From Streptomyces sp. HUAS ZL42 (GTDB taxonomy: Bacteria; Actinomycetota; Actinomycetes; Streptomycetales; Streptomycetaceae), in NCBI RefSeq assembly GCF_040782645.1, contig NZ_CP160403.1:3038001-3102000 (forward strand): a stretch of DNA of 64,000 nucleotides. The letters are read 5' to 3'. This document shows positions 8,146-18,285 of this stretch, one piece after another. How positions within the stretch are numbered: position 1 is the stretch's first letter; each line of letters opens with the position of its first letter. Below the pieces are notes generated by a model that saw nothing but the letters and a program-made list of their open reading frames with translations, ran no database searches and was not told where the DNA came from. The translations under genes and the position numbers were made by a program.

Positions 8146-11100
8146 TTACGCCCGCGGCTTCTCGCGCATCTCGTACGTCGCGATGACGTCGTCGACCTTG
8201 ATGTCGTTGAAGTTGCCGAGGTTGATACCGCCCTCGAACCCTTCGCGGATCTCGGTGACGTCGTCCTTGAAGCGACGCAGGCCCTCGATCGTGAGGTTCT
8301 CCGCGACGACCTTGCCGTCGCGCAGCAGGCGCGCCTTGGTGTTGCGCCTGACCTCGCCCGAGCGGATGAGGACACCGGCGATGTTGCCCAGCTTGGACGA
8401 CTTGAAGACCTCGCGGATCTCCGCCGTACCGAGCTCGACCTCCTCGAACTCCGGCTTGAGCATGCCCTTCAGGGCCGCCTCGATCTCCTCGATCGCCTGG
8501 TAGATGACCGAGTAGTACCGGACGTCCACGCCCTCGCGCTCGGCCATCTGCTGCGCACGGCCGGCCGCGCGCACGTTGAAGCCGATCACGATCGCGTCGG
8601 AGCCCATCGCCAGGTCGATGTCCGACTCGGTGACCGCACCGACGCCGCGGTGCAGGACCCGGATGTCGACCTCCTCGCCGACGTCCAGCTGGAGCAGGGA
8701 GGACTCCAGTGCTTCGACCGAACCAGAAGCGTCGCCCTTGATGATCAGGTTCAGCTGCTGGACCTCGCCGGCCTTCAGCACCTTGTCCAGGTCCTCCAGG
8801 GACACGCGGCGCGTGCGCTTCGCGAAGGCCGCGTTGCGCTCGCGGGCGGCACGCTTCTCCGCGATCTGGCGGGCCGTACGGTCCTCCTCGACCACGAGGA
8901 AGTTGTCACCGGCACCCGGGACGTTGGTCAGGCCCAGGACCTGGACCGGCGTCGACGGGCCGGCCTCGGACACGTTGTTGCCGTTGTCGTCGAGCATCGC
9001 CCGGACGCGGCCGTACGCGTCGCCGACCACCATTGTGTCGCCGACCCGCAGCGTGCCTCGCTGGACGAGGACCGTCGACACGGCACCGCGGCCGCGGTCG
9101 AGGCGGGACTCGATCGCGATGCCCTGCGCGTCCTGGTTCGGGTTGGCCCGAAGGTCCAGGGCGGCGTCGGCCGTGAGGACGACCGCCTCGAGGAGGCTGT
9201 CGATGTGCAGACCCTGCTTGGCGGAGATGTCGACGAACATCGTGTCGCCGCCGTACTCCTCGGCCACCAGGCCGTACTCGGTCAGCTGACCGCGCACCTT
9301 GGTCGGGTCCGCGCCTTCGACGTCGATCTTGTTGACCGCGACCACGATCGGCACGTCGGCCGCCTTGGCGTGGTTCAGGGCCTCGACCGTCTGCGGCATC
9401 ACACCGTCGTTGGCCGCCACCACGAGGATCGCGATGTCGGTCGACTTCGCACCACGGGCACGCATGGCGGTGAACGCCTCGTGACCCGGGGTGTCGATGA
9501 AGGTGATCGCCCGGTCGTCGCCGTTGACCTGGGTCGCGACCTGGTAGGCACCGATGTGCTGGGTGATGCCACCGGCCTCGCCCGCGATGACGTTGGTCTT
9601 GCGGATGGCGTCGAGCAGGCGGGTCTTGCCGTGGTCGACGTGACCCATGACGGTGACGACCGGCGGACGGACCACCAGGTCCTCCTCGTCGCCCTCGTCC
9701 TCGCCGAACTCGATGTCGAAGGACTCGAGAAGCTCGCGGTCCTCCTCCTCCGGGCTGACGATCTGAACCGTGTAGTTCATCTCGCCGGCGAGGAGCTGCA
9801 GGGTCTCGTCGGAGACGGACTGCGTGGCCGTGACCATCTCGCCGAGGTTCATCATCACCGCGACGAGGGACGCCGGGTTGGCGTTGATCTTCTCCGCGAA
9901 GTCGGTGAGCGACGCACCGCGCGACAGGCGAATGGTCTCGCCGTTGCCGCGAGGCAGCATCACGCCGCCGACCGACGGGGCCTGCATGGCCTCGTACTCC
10001 TGGCGCCTCTGCCGCTTCGACTTGCGGCCACGGCGCGCCGGACCGCCGGGACGACCGAAGGCTCCCTGCGTGCCACCACGGCCACCCGGACCACCGGGAC
10101 GACCGCCGAAGCCGGGACGGCCACCGCCGCCACCGCCGAAGCCGCCACCACCGCCGCCGGGGCCACCGCCACCGGGACGACCGGCGAAACCGCCGCCGCC
10201 ACCCGGACGGGCGCCACCACCGCCGCCACCGGGACGACCGGCGAAGCCACCGCCGCCACCCGGACGGGCGCCACCGCCGGGACGACCCGCACCGCCCGGA
10301 CCGCGGCCACCGGGGCCACCGCCGGGACGCGGGCCGGCAGCGGGACGCTGCGGCATCATGCCGGGGTTCGGACGCGGACCGCCGGGGCCACCGCCGGGAC
10401 GCGGACCGCCCTGCGGACGGGGCATCGAGCCCGGGCTGGGACGCGAGCCGCCGGGAGCCTGCGGACGCGGACCGCCGCCCTGGGCGCCGGCCGCCTGCGG
10501 ACGGGGACCGCCGCCGGGGGCACCGGGGCCGCCGGGACGGGGACCGCCCTGCGGACGGGGCGCCTGCGGACGAGCCATGCCGGCGTTGCCACCGGAGGTG
10601 AAGGGGTTGTTGCCCGGACGCGGACCGGCCGGACGGGCACCGGAACGCGCGGCCTGACCACCGGGGCGCGGAGCACCCTGGCCCGGACGGCCTGCCTGGC
10701 CCTGGCCGGGCGCGCCGGGACGGCCGCCGGGCTTCGGGGCGCCGGGACCGGGACGGGCGCCGGGGCGCGGGGTCTGAGTGGCCGGAGCCTGAGCGGCCGG
10801 GGCCGGCGGAGCGGTGAACTCCGGGGCGGCCGGGGCCGGACGCGGCGCGGGCTTCGGGCCCGGCACCGGACGCGGGCCGGGGGCGGGCGCGGAGGCGGCC
10901 GGGGCGGCGGGAGCCGCGGGCTGCTGCGCCGTCGGAGGCTTGGGGGCGGCCGGCCGCGGGGCAGCCGGACGTGCCGCCTGCGCCGGGGAGGGCGCGGCGG
11001 GCCTGGGGGCGGCCTTGCGCGGGGCGGGCTTTCCGGCGGACCTGCCGTTGCCACCGCCCTGGAAGGCGTCAGTCAGTTTGCGTACTACGGGCGCTTCGAT

Positions 11101-11211
11101 GGTCGAAGACGCCGAACGGACGAATTCACCGAGTTCCTGGAGCTTGGCCATGACGACCTTGCTCTCCACACCGAACTCCTTGGCGAGTTCGTATACCCGG
11201 ACCTTAGCCAC
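8146..11211 (-). CDS. infB: Translation initiation factor IF-2
   Basis: A 1021-residue GTPase that brings initiator tRNA to the 30S subunit. The IF2 N-terminal motif ([18 protein letters not shown]) is followed by a very long linker, residues ~50-395, made almost only of Gly, Pro, Ala and Arg, and a second IF2_N segment. The GTPase domain has GHVDHGKT at residues 523-530, DTPGHEAF and NKID, followed by the beta-barrel and C-terminal fMet-tRNA-binding domains. The start is GTG 11211 with AAAGGAG 4 nt upstream. It follows ylxR by 146 nt. The length is at the high end for the family because of the linker. Confidence 0.97.
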   Translation of the reverse strand: MAKVRVYELAKEFGVESKVVMAKLQELGEFVRSASSTIEAPVVRKLTDAFQGGGNGRSAGKPAPRKAAPRPAAPSPAQAARPAAPRPAAPKPPTAQQPAAPAAPAASAPAPGPRPVPGPKPAPRPAPAAPEFTAPPAPAAQAPATQTPRPGARPGPGAPKPGGRPGAPGQGQAGRPGQGAPRPGGQAARSGARPAGPRPGNNPFTSGGNAGMARPQAPRPQGGPRPGGPGAPGGGPRPQAAGAQGGGPRPQAPGGSRPSPGSMPRPQGGPRPGGGPGGPRPNPGMMPQRPAAGPRPGGGPGGRGPGGAGRPGGGARPGGGGGFAGRPGGGGGGARPGGGGGFAGRPGGGGPGGGGGGFGGGGGGRPGFGGRPGGPGGRGGTQGAFGRPGGPARRGRKSKRQRRQEYEAMQAPSVGGVMLPRGNGETIRLSRGASLTDFAEKINANPASLVAVMMNLGEMVTATQSVSDETLQLLAGEMNYTVQIVSPEEEDRELLESFDIEFGEDEGDEEDLVVRPPVVTVMGHVDHGKTRLLDAIRKTNVIAGEAGGITQHIGAYQVATQVNGDDRAITFIDTPGHEAFTAMRARGAKSTDIAILVVAANDGVMPQTVEALNHAKAADVPIVVAVNKIDVEGADPTKVRGQLTEYGLVAEEYGGDTMFVDISAKQGLHIDSLLEAVVLTADAALDLRANPNQDAQGIAIESRLDRGRGAVSTVLVQRGTLRVGDTMVVGDAYGRVRAMLDDNGNNVSEAGPSTPVQVLGLTNVPGAGDNFLVVEEDRTARQIAEKRAARERNAAFAKRTRRVSLEDLDKVLKAGEVQQLNLIIKGDASGSVEALESSLLQLDVGEEVDIRVLHRGVGAVTESDIDLAMGSDAIVIGFNVRAAGRAQQMAEREGVDVRYYSVIYQAIEEIEAALKGMLKPEFEEVELGTAEIREVFKSSKLGNIAGVLIRSGEVRRNTKARLLRDGKVVAENLTIEGLRRFKDDVTEIREGFEGGINLGNFNDIKVDDVIATYEMREKPRA

Positions 11212-11357
11212 TTCGCTCCTTTTAGGTCCGGGTTGCGTCCGGACCGTTGCTACTTCATGGGCGTACTCATCGCGTGCTCATCGAGTGCTCATCGCAATCT
11301 CGACCTACTTCCAACTCGCGGGGTACCAGGGCCGCACGGGGTTCCGCGCGACGCGTC

Positions 11358-11654
11358 TTACGGTGTTGCCTGCTCAGCAACTGTTGTCTGCTCGACGTAC
11401 TGGCGCAACGCCTTTGTGTCGAGCGCTCCCGGGGCGCGCAACGCCCGCGTGAACGCCCGGCGGCGTACCGCCTGGTCGAGACAGACCAGGGCGGGGTGTA
11501 CGTACGCACCCCGGCCGGGCAGCGTACCGCGAGGATCAGGGACGCATGCGTCCCTGATCGCCACGATGCGCAGCAGATCCGTCTTGGCCGTCCGCTCCCG
11601 GCACCCCACACAGGTGCGTTCAGGGCATGCTCGGGCGCGTGTCCGGCCAGACAC
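11358..11654 (-). CDS. ylxR: YlxR family RNA-binding protein
   Basis: A 98-residue basic protein of the YlxR (DUF448) family, with CVGCRERTAKTDLLRIV and the GRGAYVHP signature. Family members bind RNA, and in some bacteria YlxR modulates RNase P. The GTG at 11654 is the first start after an in-frame stop; the GGGGAGG sequence lies about 12 nt upstream, rather distant. It sits between nusA and infB as in most Gram-positive bacteria. Confidence 0.92.
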   Translation of the reverse strand: MSGRTRARACPERTCVGCRERTAKTDLLRIVAIRDACVPDPRGTLPGRGAYVHPALVCLDQAVRRRAFTRALRAPGALDTKALRQYVEQTTVAEQATP

Positions 11655-11756
11655 TCTTTAGTCTACCTCCCCGTACCGACCTCACCCCTTTGGGGCAGGA
11701 ATCGAACAGTTGCTGTGCAGATAACTGTCGTGATCTGAGCGACCTGCGGCCTGGAT

Positions 11757-12755
11757 CTATTCCCCGGCCTGCTCGCCGGCCGTCTCGGTGTCCGGACGGA
11801 TGTCGATCCGCCAGCCCGTGAGCCGGGCCGCAAGCCGGGCATTCTGCCCTTCCTTGCCGATCGCCAGCGACAGCTGGTAGTCCGGCACCGTCACCCGCGC
11901 GGAGCGGGACGCCATGTCCACGACGTCCACCTTGGACACCCGGGCGGGTGACAGCGCGTTCGCCACCATCTCCGCCGGGTCGTCCGACCAGTCGACGATG
12001 TCGATCTTCTCGCCGTTCAGCTCGCCCATGACATTGCGCACACGGCCACCCATGGGGCCGATGCACGCGCCCTTGGCGTTCAGGCCCGACCGGGTGGACC
12101 GCACGGCGATCTTCGTACGGTGGCCGGCCTCACGCGCGATGGCGGCGATCTCGACGGACCCGTCGGCGATCTCCGGCACCTCGAGCGCGAACAGCTTCTT
12201 CACCAGATTGGGGTGCGTGCGGGACAGCGTCACGGACGGACCGCGGACGCCCTTCGCCACCCGGACGACGTACGAGCGCAGGCGCATCCCGTGCGGGTAC
12301 GTCTCCCCCGGCACCTGCTCCTGCACCGGCAGGATGGCCTCGAGCTTGCCGATGTCGACGAGTACGTTCTTCGGGTCGCGGCCCTGCTGGACCACGCCGG
12401 TGACGATGTCGCCCTCGCGGCCGGCGTACTCGCCGAGCGTCGCGTCGTCCTCGGCGTCGCGCAGGCGCTGCAGGATCACCTGCTTGGCCGTGGTGGCGGC
12501 GATACGGCCGAAGCCGGACGGGGTGTCGTCGAACTCGCGGGGCTCCTGGCCCTCCTCGAGGTCCTCGGGGTCCTCCTTCGCCCACACGGTCACATGTCCG
12601 GTCTCCCGGTTGAGCTCCACGCGCGCGTGGCGGCGGCTTCCCTCGGTGCGGTGGTAGGCGATGAGGAGGGCCGACTCGATCGCCTCGACCAGCAGGTCGA
12701 AGGAGATCTCCTTCTCCCGTACCAAGCCCCGCAGGGCACTCATGTCGATGTCCAC
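11757..12755 (-). CDS. nusA: Transcription termination/antitermination protein NusA
   Basis: A 332-residue RNA polymerase-binding factor for pausing, termination and rRNA antitermination. Visible parts are the N-terminal polymerase-binding domain ([14 protein letters not shown]), an S1 domain (~130-200) and two KH domains with [11 protein letters not shown] and [18 protein letters not shown]. It lacks the C-terminal acidic repeats of the E. coli protein, as is usual in actinobacteria. The start is GTG 12755 with GGAGG about 7 nt upstream, 2 nt after the rimP stop. The two genes are surely co-transcribed. Confidence 0.96.
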   Translation of the reverse strand: MDIDMSALRGLVREKEISFDLLVEAIESALLIAYHRTEGSRRHARVELNRETGHVTVWAKEDPEDLEEGQEPREFDDTPSGFGRIAATTAKQVILQRLRDAEDDATLGEYAGREGDIVTGVVQQGRDPKNVLVDIGKLEAILPVQEQVPGETYPHGMRLRSYVVRVAKGVRGPSVTLSRTHPNLVKKLFALEVPEIADGSVEIAAIAREAGHRTKIAVRSTRSGLNAKGACIGPMGGRVRNVMGELNGEKIDIVDWSDDPAEMVANALSPARVSKVDVVDMASRSARVTVPDYQLSLAIGKEGQNARLAARLTGWRIDIRPDTETAGEQAGE

Positions 12756-12757
12756 GG

Positions 12758-13255
12758 CTACGCCTCCTCTTCCTTCTTGTCCTTGCGGCTGAATTCGACC
12801 TGCACGCGCGCCCTGTCGATCTGCGGGAAGGCGAGTCTGCGGCTGGTGGCCTTGCGGCCCTTGACTCCGGGCACTTCGAGGTCGAGTCCTTCGTCGTCGA
12901 CCTCGAGGATCCTGGCGACCAGTTCGCCGCCGTCGGTCAGCTGGAACTTCACGAGTCGGTCGACCGCGCGCACGTAGTGCCGGTGTTCCTTCAGGAGGCG
13001 CTCGGCGCCCGGGGTGCCCACCTCGAGGGTGTACTCGCCCTGGCCCATCGCGTCCGTCTCGTCGAGCTTCGCCGAGAGCGCACGGCTCACATCGGCGATC
13101 TGGTCCAGGTCCGCCCCGGTGTCGGAGTCGACGACGACACGCAGCACCCGCTTGCGTCCGACGGAGTCCACGGCGATCTCCTCGAGATCCAGGCCCTGGG
13201 AAGTGACGAGCGGTTCCAGGAGCTCTCGCAGCCTCTCGCTCTGGGTGGTGCTCAT
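12758..13255 (-). CDS. rimP: Ribosome maturation factor RimP
   Basis: A 165-residue 30S assembly factor. It shows the family core [25 protein letters not shown], the [13 protein letters not shown] segment and the [13 protein letters not shown] loop. The start is ATG 13255 with GAGGAG about 8 nt upstream; the longer frame to 13345 has no comparable site. It is the first gene of the rimP-nusA-ylxR-infB cluster. The C-terminus is highly charged (RKDKKEEEA). Confidence 0.95.
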   Translation of the reverse strand: MSTTQSERLRELLEPLVTSQGLDLEEIAVDSVGRKRVLRVVVDSDTGADLDQIADVSRALSAKLDETDAMGQGEYTLEVGTPGAERLLKEHRHYVRAVDRLVKFQLTDGGELVARILEVDDEGLDLEVPGVKGRKATSRRLAFPQIDRARVQVEFSRKDKKEEEA

Positions 13256-13451
13256 CCGGGTGACTCCTCGGCCGCGTGTGCTGTTGTGGGATGGGTCGCG
13301 TGTCTGGTCAAAGGGTATCGGGTCGTGGGGTGTGTTGCCGTCCACCTGCGCACGGGTGGTGCCGCTGAGTGGTACCGCAGGAGTGCCCAGGTACGGTGAT
13401 CACGGGCCCGCCGCCCACTGGTTCCGTACGAGTTCCCCGAGGACGTCTGCC

Positions 13452-13988
13452 GTGCCGTTCCCCCCACCGCCGCGCACCCCCTCGGGGCCGCGCAGAAGAT
13501 CCCTGCTCGCCTCGGCCGCCGGGGCCGTCCTGCTGGTGGGCTGCTCTTCCGGTGCCGGGGAGACCGGCGACGGGGAGACCGAGGAGAGCACGAGCGGCAG
13601 CCCATCGGTCACCGAGCGGGCACGCGCGCGTGCGGCCCGGGACAGCTCGGCTCTGGTGGAGCGCTACGACGCCGTGCTCGCCGCTCATCCGACGCTGGCG
13701 AAGCGGCTGGGGCCGCTCAGGGCGGAGGTCGTGCGGCATGCGGAGGCGTTCGGGGGTGTCCGGCAGTCGTCGACGACGCCGGCTCCGACGGTGTCGACGG
13801 CTTCGCCGGACGCCGTGCCGGTGTCCGAGGCGGACGTCCTCGCCGGGCTCGCCGCCGCCGAGCGGGCGCTGGCGGAGCGGCGCACGGTGGAACTCCTTGC
13901 CGTGCCGGGCGAGCTGGCGCGGCTGCTGGCCTCCGTCGCGGCGGCCGGGGCGGCGCACGCGTATCTGCTGACGGAGGGGAACCGATGA
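13452..13988 (+). CDS. Small putative lipoprotein
   Basis: A 178-residue protein starting at GTG 13452 with GAGG about 8 nt upstream. A twin-arginine-containing basic N-terminus (RRRSLLASAAG) leads into a hydrophobic stretch ending in the lipobox LLVGC, with the lipidated cysteine at residue 31, followed by a Ser/Thr/Glu-rich spacer. The mature part is predicted to be helical (RYDAVLAAHPTLAKRLGPLRAEV...). Its stop overlaps the start of the DUF4439 gene, so the two products probably act together at the membrane. The function is unknown. Conserved position between rimP and proS in Streptomyces is from memory. Confidence 0.75.
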   Translation: MPFPPPPRTPSGPRRRSLLASAAGAVLLVGCSSGAGETGDGETEESTSGSPSVTERARARAARDSSALVERYDAVLAAHPTLAKRLGPLRAEVVRHAEAFGGVRQSSTTPAPTVSTASPDAVPVSEADVLAGLAAAERALAERRTVELLAVPGELARLLASVAAAGAAHAYLLTEGNR

Positions 13989-14491
13989 GCGGGACCGAGA
14001 GCGCGGAGCTGGTGGCGCTGCAGGCCGCCCTGGGTGCCGAACACGCGGCCGTGTACGGGTACGGGGTCGTCGGCGGGCGGATCCGGGAGGCGCGGCGCAC
14101 AGAGGCGCGGGCGGCGTACGACGCGCACCGGGCGCGCCGGGACGCGCTGGCGCGCCAGCTGCGCGACCTGGGCGCGGAGCCCCTCGCCGCGAGCGCGGCG
14201 TACGCTCTGCCGTTTTCGGTGCCGGATTCGGCGGCGGCCGTCCGGCTCGCCGCGGAGCTGGAGGAACGCGTGGCCGGGGTCTACTCCGACCTGGTGCGGG
14301 CGACGACGGGCGTGCGGCGGCGCGAGGCCGCCGGGGCGCTGCGGGAGGCGGCGGTGCGGGCGGTGCGCTGGCGCGGCGCGAGCGTAGCCTTCCCTGGGCT
14401 CGCCGAGCGGGCCGGTACGGCGGCTCCGACGCCGTCGGACACGGCGTCGGCCTCCGTTTCGACTCCGGCTCCTACGACACCGGCGGCGTAA
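13985..14491 (+). CDS. DUF4439 ferritin-like domain protein
   Basis: A 168-residue protein with an all-helical core (ELVALQAALGAEHAAVYGYGVVGGRI) of the DUF4439 ferritin-like type. Glu and His at the AEHAAVYGYG helix could ligate metal, but I do not see a full second EXXH pair, so ferroxidase activity cannot be claimed. The C-terminal 25 residues are Thr/Ser/Ala/Pro-rich. The ATG overlaps the stop of the preceding lipoprotein gene (ATGA), indicating translational coupling. No signal peptide is visible. Confidence 0.75.
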   Translation: MSGTESAELVALQAALGAEHAAVYGYGVVGGRIREARRTEARAAYDAHRARRDALARQLRDLGAEPLAASAAYALPFSVPDSAAAVRLAAELEERVAGVYSDLVRATTGVRRREAAGALREAAVRAVRWRGASVAFPGLAERAGTAAPTPSDTASASVSTPAPTTPAA

Positions 14492-14519
14492 CCCGCAGAG
14501 GGAAGGGAACGACTCGCGC

Positions 14520-15419
14520 ATGGCTTTCGAACCGCCGCGGCGTCTGGTCAGGGCGCTCGGTGAGACGGCACCGGACGGTGACGACTGGTTGGAGAAGCTG
14601 CCGGAGGCGGCCCAACAGGCCGTCGCTCTACGCGAGTTGACCGTCGACCGGGTGCAGATGCCAGGCGGGCGCAGCAGTCTGGTCGTCCTTGTCCGGCGGG
14701 CGGACGGGACGCCCGCGGTGCTGAAGCTGGCCCCGCCGCGGGCCCGCCCCGAGAGCGAGCGGGCCGCGCTGGAGCACTGGGACGGCCGGGGCGCCGTACA
14801 GCTGCTCGAGCCGGTCACGACCGAGGGCGTGTTGTTGCTGGAGCGGTTGCACCCGGATGTGTCGGTGCGGTCGCTGCCCGAGGCGAAGGCGCTGCTGGAG
14901 GCGGCGGGAACCCTGCGCCGGCTGTGGATCGACCCGCCGGCGGAGCACTCCTTCGAGACGGTGGCCGAGCGCACCGGCCGGCAGGCGCAGGCGATGCGGG
15001 CGCGTGCGGAGACCGATCCCGAGGTGGCGCCGCTGGTCGGCGTGGCGCTCTCGGCGCGCGAGGAGTTGCTGGCGGCACCGCCCGAACACCGGCTGCTGCA
15101 CGGCACGTTCCGGCAGAGCAAGGTGCTCGCCGGGGAGCGGATGCCGTGGCTGGCGGTGGGGCCGGATCCGGTGGTCGGCGAGTGCGCCTTCGACCTGGCG
15201 CGGCTGGTCCGCGACCGGGTGGAGGACCTGATCGCCTCGCCGTCCGGGGCCGCGACGACCCGGCGGCGGGTGAAGCGTCTCGCGGAGTCGCTGGACGTGG
15301 ACCAGGAACGGCTGCGGGGCTGGACGCTCTTCCGGGCCGTGGAGTCGGGGGTGCGGGCGCGGCGGGTCGGGCGGGAGCGGGACGCGGAGCTGCTGCTGGA
15401 GTTCGCGGAATGGCTGTGA
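14520..15419 (+). CDS. Aminoglycoside/hydroxyurea phosphotransferase-fold protein lacking catalytic residues
   Basis: A 299-residue protein of the APH(6)/hydroxyurea phosphotransferase family. It keeps the fold markers (AVLKLAPP for the ATP-binding strand, GVLLLERL hinge, GECAFDLARLV). The active site is altered: the catalytic loop normally HGDxxxxN reads HGTFRQSK at residues 194-201, so both the catalytic Asp and the metal-binding Asn are missing. The following IDPKP-type metal site reads VGPDP at 213-217. As read, it should not transfer phosphate in the usual way. It begins 28 nt after the DUF4439 gene and probably shares its transcript. A role in aminoglycoside resistance should not be assumed. 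Confidence 0.75.
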   Translation: MAFEPPRRLVRALGETAPDGDDWLEKLPEAAQQAVALRELTVDRVQMPGGRSSLVVLVRRADGTPAVLKLAPPRARPESERAALEHWDGRGAVQLLEPVTTEGVLLLERLHPDVSVRSLPEAKALLEAAGTLRRLWIDPPAEHSFETVAERTGRQAQAMRARAETDPEVAPLVGVALSAREELLAAPPEHRLLHGTFRQSKVLAGERMPWLAVGPDPVVGECAFDLARLVRDRVEDLIASPSGAATTRRRVKRLAESLDVDQERLRGWTLFRAVESGVRARRVGRERDAELLLEFAEWL

Positions 15420-15783
15420 GCGGCCCGGTGGGCAGCTCGCCGTCCAGGTAGCCGACGTCGGCTTGAGCGCCAGGACCGGGCAGTCTGCGGCAGCCCAGCG
15501 GGCGCACTTCACGGTCCGGCCGGGGACGGGGGTGCCGCCGACGAGGAGACGGCCCCATTCGTCGGCCGCTGCTTGGTGCCGATCAGGTCGAACATCCCAG
15601 CTGCCCCGCCCTGCGTACGGCCGCCGCGAAGGCCGCCGTACGCCGTACGCCGTGCGCCTGGGCGGACCGCTGCCGCGGCCCCGCTCCTTCTTCCCCGGTC
15701 GCCATGACCGTCCCCCTCCGTAGGGACGGCCTGTCACGCCCTACGGTCAGGGAAAGGCTTTTGATTGAGGCTTCAATAAATGC
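15420..15783. other. Gene-poor gap before proS
   Basis: No convincing gene is seen. On the minus strand an ATG at 15705 with GGAGG 9 nt upstream opens a 40-codon frame to 15583, Arg/Ala-rich and unlike anything I know. A different frame further on could be a remnant, but nothing is recognisable. Near proS the DNA turns unusually AT-rich (15750-15780) and contains an ATTGA-4-TCAAT palindrome at 15764-15777. Confidence 0.35.
15718..15746 (-). terminator. Hairpin downstream of proS
   Basis: The 8-bp arms 15718-15725 and 15739-15746 are exactly complementary with a 13-nt loop, 37 nt past the proS stop. It is short for a Streptomyces terminator, so the call is tentative. Confidence 0.4.
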
Positions 15784-17484
15784 TTACGCGGTGAGACGCG
15801 CGATCGCCTCGTCCACCGTGAGTTCCTCGCGCTCCCCCGTCTTGCGGTCCTTGAGCTCCAGGACGCCCTCGGCGGAGCGGCGGCCCGCCACCAGGATCTG
15901 CGGTACACCGATCAGCTCGGCGTCCGTGAACTTGACGCCGGGGGAGACACCGGCCCGGTCGTCGACCAGGACACGGACGCCGGCGGCCCGCAGCTTCTCG
16001 GAGACGTCGAGGGCCAGTTCGGTCTGCAGGGCCTTGCCCGCGGCGACGACGTGCACGTCGGCCGGTGCGACCTCCTTGGACCACACCAGGCCGTGCTCGT
16101 CGGCGCTCTGCTCGGCGATGGCGGCGACCGCGCGCGAGACACCGATGCCGTAGGAGCCCATGGTCACGCGGACCGGCTTGCCGTTCTGGCCGAGGACGTC
16201 GAGCTTGAGGGCGTCGGTGTACTTGCGGCCCAGCTGGAAGATGTGGCCGATCTCGATGGCGCGGTCGAGCTTGAGACCGGTGCCGCAGTTCGGGCAGGGG
16301 TCGCCCTCCTGCACCACCACGACGTCGACGTACTCGTCGACCTCGAAGTCACGGCCCGCGACCACGTTCTTCGCGTGCGTGTGCTCCTTGTTGGCGCCCG
16401 TGATCCACGCCGTGCCCGGCGCCACGCGCGGGTCGGCGATGTACTTGAGCTTCTCCCGCCCCTGCGGGCCCACGTAGCCCCGGACCAGGTCCGGACGGCC
16501 CACGAAGTCCTCGGCGGTGACGAGTTCCACGACGGCCGGGGCGAAGTGCGCCTCGACCTTGCCCATGTCGACCTCGCGGTCGCCGGGGACGCCCACGGCC
16601 ACGATCTCGCCGTCGACCTTCACGAGCAGGTTCTTCAGGGTGGCGGAGGCCGGGACGCCGAGGTGGGCGGCGAGGGTCTCGATGGTCGGGGTGTCCGGGG
16701 TCGGGATCTCTTCGAGAGCGGCCACACCCTCGGCGTCCGCCGGCTTCAGCTCGTACGTGATCGCCTCGGTGTTCGCCGCGAAGTCGCAGTTCGGGCAGTC
16801 CGCGAAGGTGTCCTCGCCGGCGCCTGCCGGGGCGAGGAACTCCTCGGACTTGGAGCCGCCCATCGCGCCCGCGGTGGCGGCGCAGATGCGGTAGTCGAGG
16901 CCGAGGCGCTCGAAGACGCGCTGGTAGGCCTCGCGGTGCAGGGCGTACGACCGGGCGAGGCCCTCGTCGTCGAGATCGAAGGAGTAGGAGTCCTTCATCA
17001 GGAACTCGCGGCCGCGCAGAATGCCGGCGCGGGGGCGGGCCTCGTCACGGAACTTGGTCTGGATCTGGTAGAGGATCACCGGCAGGTCCTTGTAGGAGGA
17101 CGCCTGGTCCTTCACCAGCAGCGTGAAGATCTCCTCGTGGGTCGGGCCGAGGAGGTAGTCGCCGCCCTTGCGGTCCTTGAGGCGGAAGAGCTCCTGGCCG
17201 TACTCGTCCCAGCGGCCGGTCGCCTCGTACGGCTCCCGCGGCAGCAGAGCGGGGAGCGACACCTCCTGGGCGCCGATCGCGTCCATCTCCTCGCGGACGA
17301 TCCGCTCCACGTTGGCGAGGACCCTCTTGCCGAGCGGCAGCCAGCTCCAGATGCCCGCGGCGGTGCGGCGGACGTATCCCGCGCGGACGAGCAGCTTGTG
17401 GCTGAGGACCTCGGCGTCCGCCGGGTCGTCGCGCAGCGTCTTCGCCATCAACTGGGACATGCGCTGGACCGGTGCGTTGGCCAT
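15784..17484 (-). CDS. proS: Prolyl-tRNA synthetase
   Basis: A 566-residue class II aminoacyl-tRNA synthetase that charges tRNA-Pro. Class II motif 2 ([23 protein letters not shown]) and motif 3 (GSYGIGVSR) are present. The YbaK-like editing domain is inserted at ~220-390 ([30 protein letters not shown]), and the anticodon-binding domain is C-terminal. This is the bacterial-type enzyme. The start is ATG 17484 with CAGGAG 10 nt upstream; the longer frame to 17601 runs into an intergenic palindromic element. No T-box-like leader was recognised. Confidence 0.97.
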   Translation of the reverse strand: MANAPVQRMSQLMAKTLRDDPADAEVLSHKLLVRAGYVRRTAAGIWSWLPLGKRVLANVERIVREEMDAIGAQEVSLPALLPREPYEATGRWDEYGQELFRLKDRKGGDYLLGPTHEEIFTLLVKDQASSYKDLPVILYQIQTKFRDEARPRAGILRGREFLMKDSYSFDLDDEGLARSYALHREAYQRVFERLGLDYRICAATAGAMGGSKSEEFLAPAGAGEDTFADCPNCDFAANTEAITYELKPADAEGVAALEEIPTPDTPTIETLAAHLGVPASATLKNLLVKVDGEIVAVGVPGDREVDMGKVEAHFAPAVVELVTAEDFVGRPDLVRGYVGPQGREKLKYIADPRVAPGTAWITGANKEHTHAKNVVAGRDFEVDEYVDVVVVQEGDPCPNCGTGLKLDRAIEIGHIFQLGRKYTDALKLDVLGQNGKPVRVTMGSYGIGVSRAVAAIAEQSADEHGLVWSKEVAPADVHVVAAGKALQTELALDVSEKLRAAGVRVLVDDRAGVSPGVKFTDAELIGVPQILVAGRRSAEGVLELKDRKTGEREELTVDEAIARLTA

Positions 17485-17556
17485 GGTTCCACTACTCCTG
17501 CTGCGTAAGGGTGATGCCAAGGAGGTTAGCCGGGCGGTCCATCCCGGTGGAAATCG

Positions 17557-17667
17557 GTTAGGGCCTGTCCGGCGGATCAGGTCGCAGGGAAGCAGCGGCA
17601 TCTGATCAGTGCCGGTGAGCGTGCCACGCCCCGCGTCTGCGGCAGGATCCGCCGGGCAGGCCCTAAC
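17557..17667. repeat. MITE/REP-like element with 22-bp terminal inverted repeats
   Basis: The arms 17557-17578 and 17646-17667 are inverted repeats of 22 nt with one mismatch (a G-U pair in RNA), separated by 67 nt. The right arm runs into the 3' end of the GNAT gene and supplies its TAG stop at 17663-17665. GGCCTGTCCGGCGGATC-type ends are, from memory, frequent in Streptomyces intergenic regions. I see no coding capacity or target duplication. It may be a short non-autonomous element or a large terminator. Confidence 0.55.
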
Positions 17668-18226
17668 GGCGCAGCGGGAGGTCGGCTCCCATCACGGCGT
17701 ACGGCTTCGGGGCGCTGGGGAAGAGGACCTGTCGGGCCAGGTCCTGGTAGCCGAGGGAGCGGTAGAGGCCGCGGGCCGGGCTCTCCGTGTCGATCGCGGA
17801 GAGGATCGAGCGGGGTTCGGCGGCGGCGTCCGTGATGGTGGTGATCAGGGCGCGGCCGATGCCGCGGTTCTGGTGGTGCGGGTGGACGTGCAGCTCGGTG
17901 ATCACGAAGGAGTCGTCGAGCCAGTGGTCGTGCCCCTGGGCACGGAGGTACGGCTCCACGACGGTGGACCACCAGTGGGTGCGGTCGTTGGGCATGCCGT
18001 ACACGAAGCCGACCAGACGGCCTCCCGCGGTGGCGCCGAGTGCTCTCGCCCCGGGGTAGGTCATGTGACGCAGGACGATCTGGCGGCGTACGGCGACCTC
18101 GTCGGGGCCGAGGCCGAAGGCGATGGCCTGCACGGCGAGGGCCTCGTCGACGTGCGCGGAGAGGTCGAGCGGGCCGATCACGACGTCTTGGGGGTGGCCG
18201 CGGTGGCCGTGACCGGGAAATCGCAT
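17663..18226 (-). CDS. GNAT family N-acetyltransferase
   Basis: A 187-residue acetyl-CoA-dependent transferase. The acetyl-CoA loop is in [19 protein letters not shown], with a later [25 protein letters not shown] segment typical of the C-terminal GNAT half. The substrate is unknown. The start is ATG 18226, with no strong ribosome-binding site. The stop codon lies within the palindromic element at 17557-17667, so the natural C-terminus may have been trimmed or rewritten by it. It is 59 nt downstream of the second GNAT gene and probably in the same transcript. Confidence 0.85.
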   Translation of the reverse strand: MRFPGHGHRGHPQDVVIGPLDLSAHVDEALAVQAIAFGLGPDEVAVRRQIVLRHMTYPGARALGATAGGRLVGFVYGMPNDRTHWWSTVVEPYLRAQGHDHWLDDSFVITELHVHPHHQNRGIGRALITTITDAAAEPRSILSAIDTESPARGLYRSLGYQDLARQVLFPSAPKPYAVMGADLPLRR

Positions 18227-18285
18227 GTGGGGAGATTACAGGGGACCACGGGATGCCGGTCGGGTGCGGGCTGTCCGTGGCCCGC

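Noticed and set aside
14520..15419. Aminoglycoside resistance gene
   Set aside because: The fold matches, but the catalytic Asp, Asn and metal Asp are missing, so a resistance call is not supported.
15463..15723. Open frames in the proS downstream gap
   Set aside because: None has coding-like bias or a recognisable product; only a doubtful 40-codon frame at 15583-15705 has a fair ribosome-binding site.
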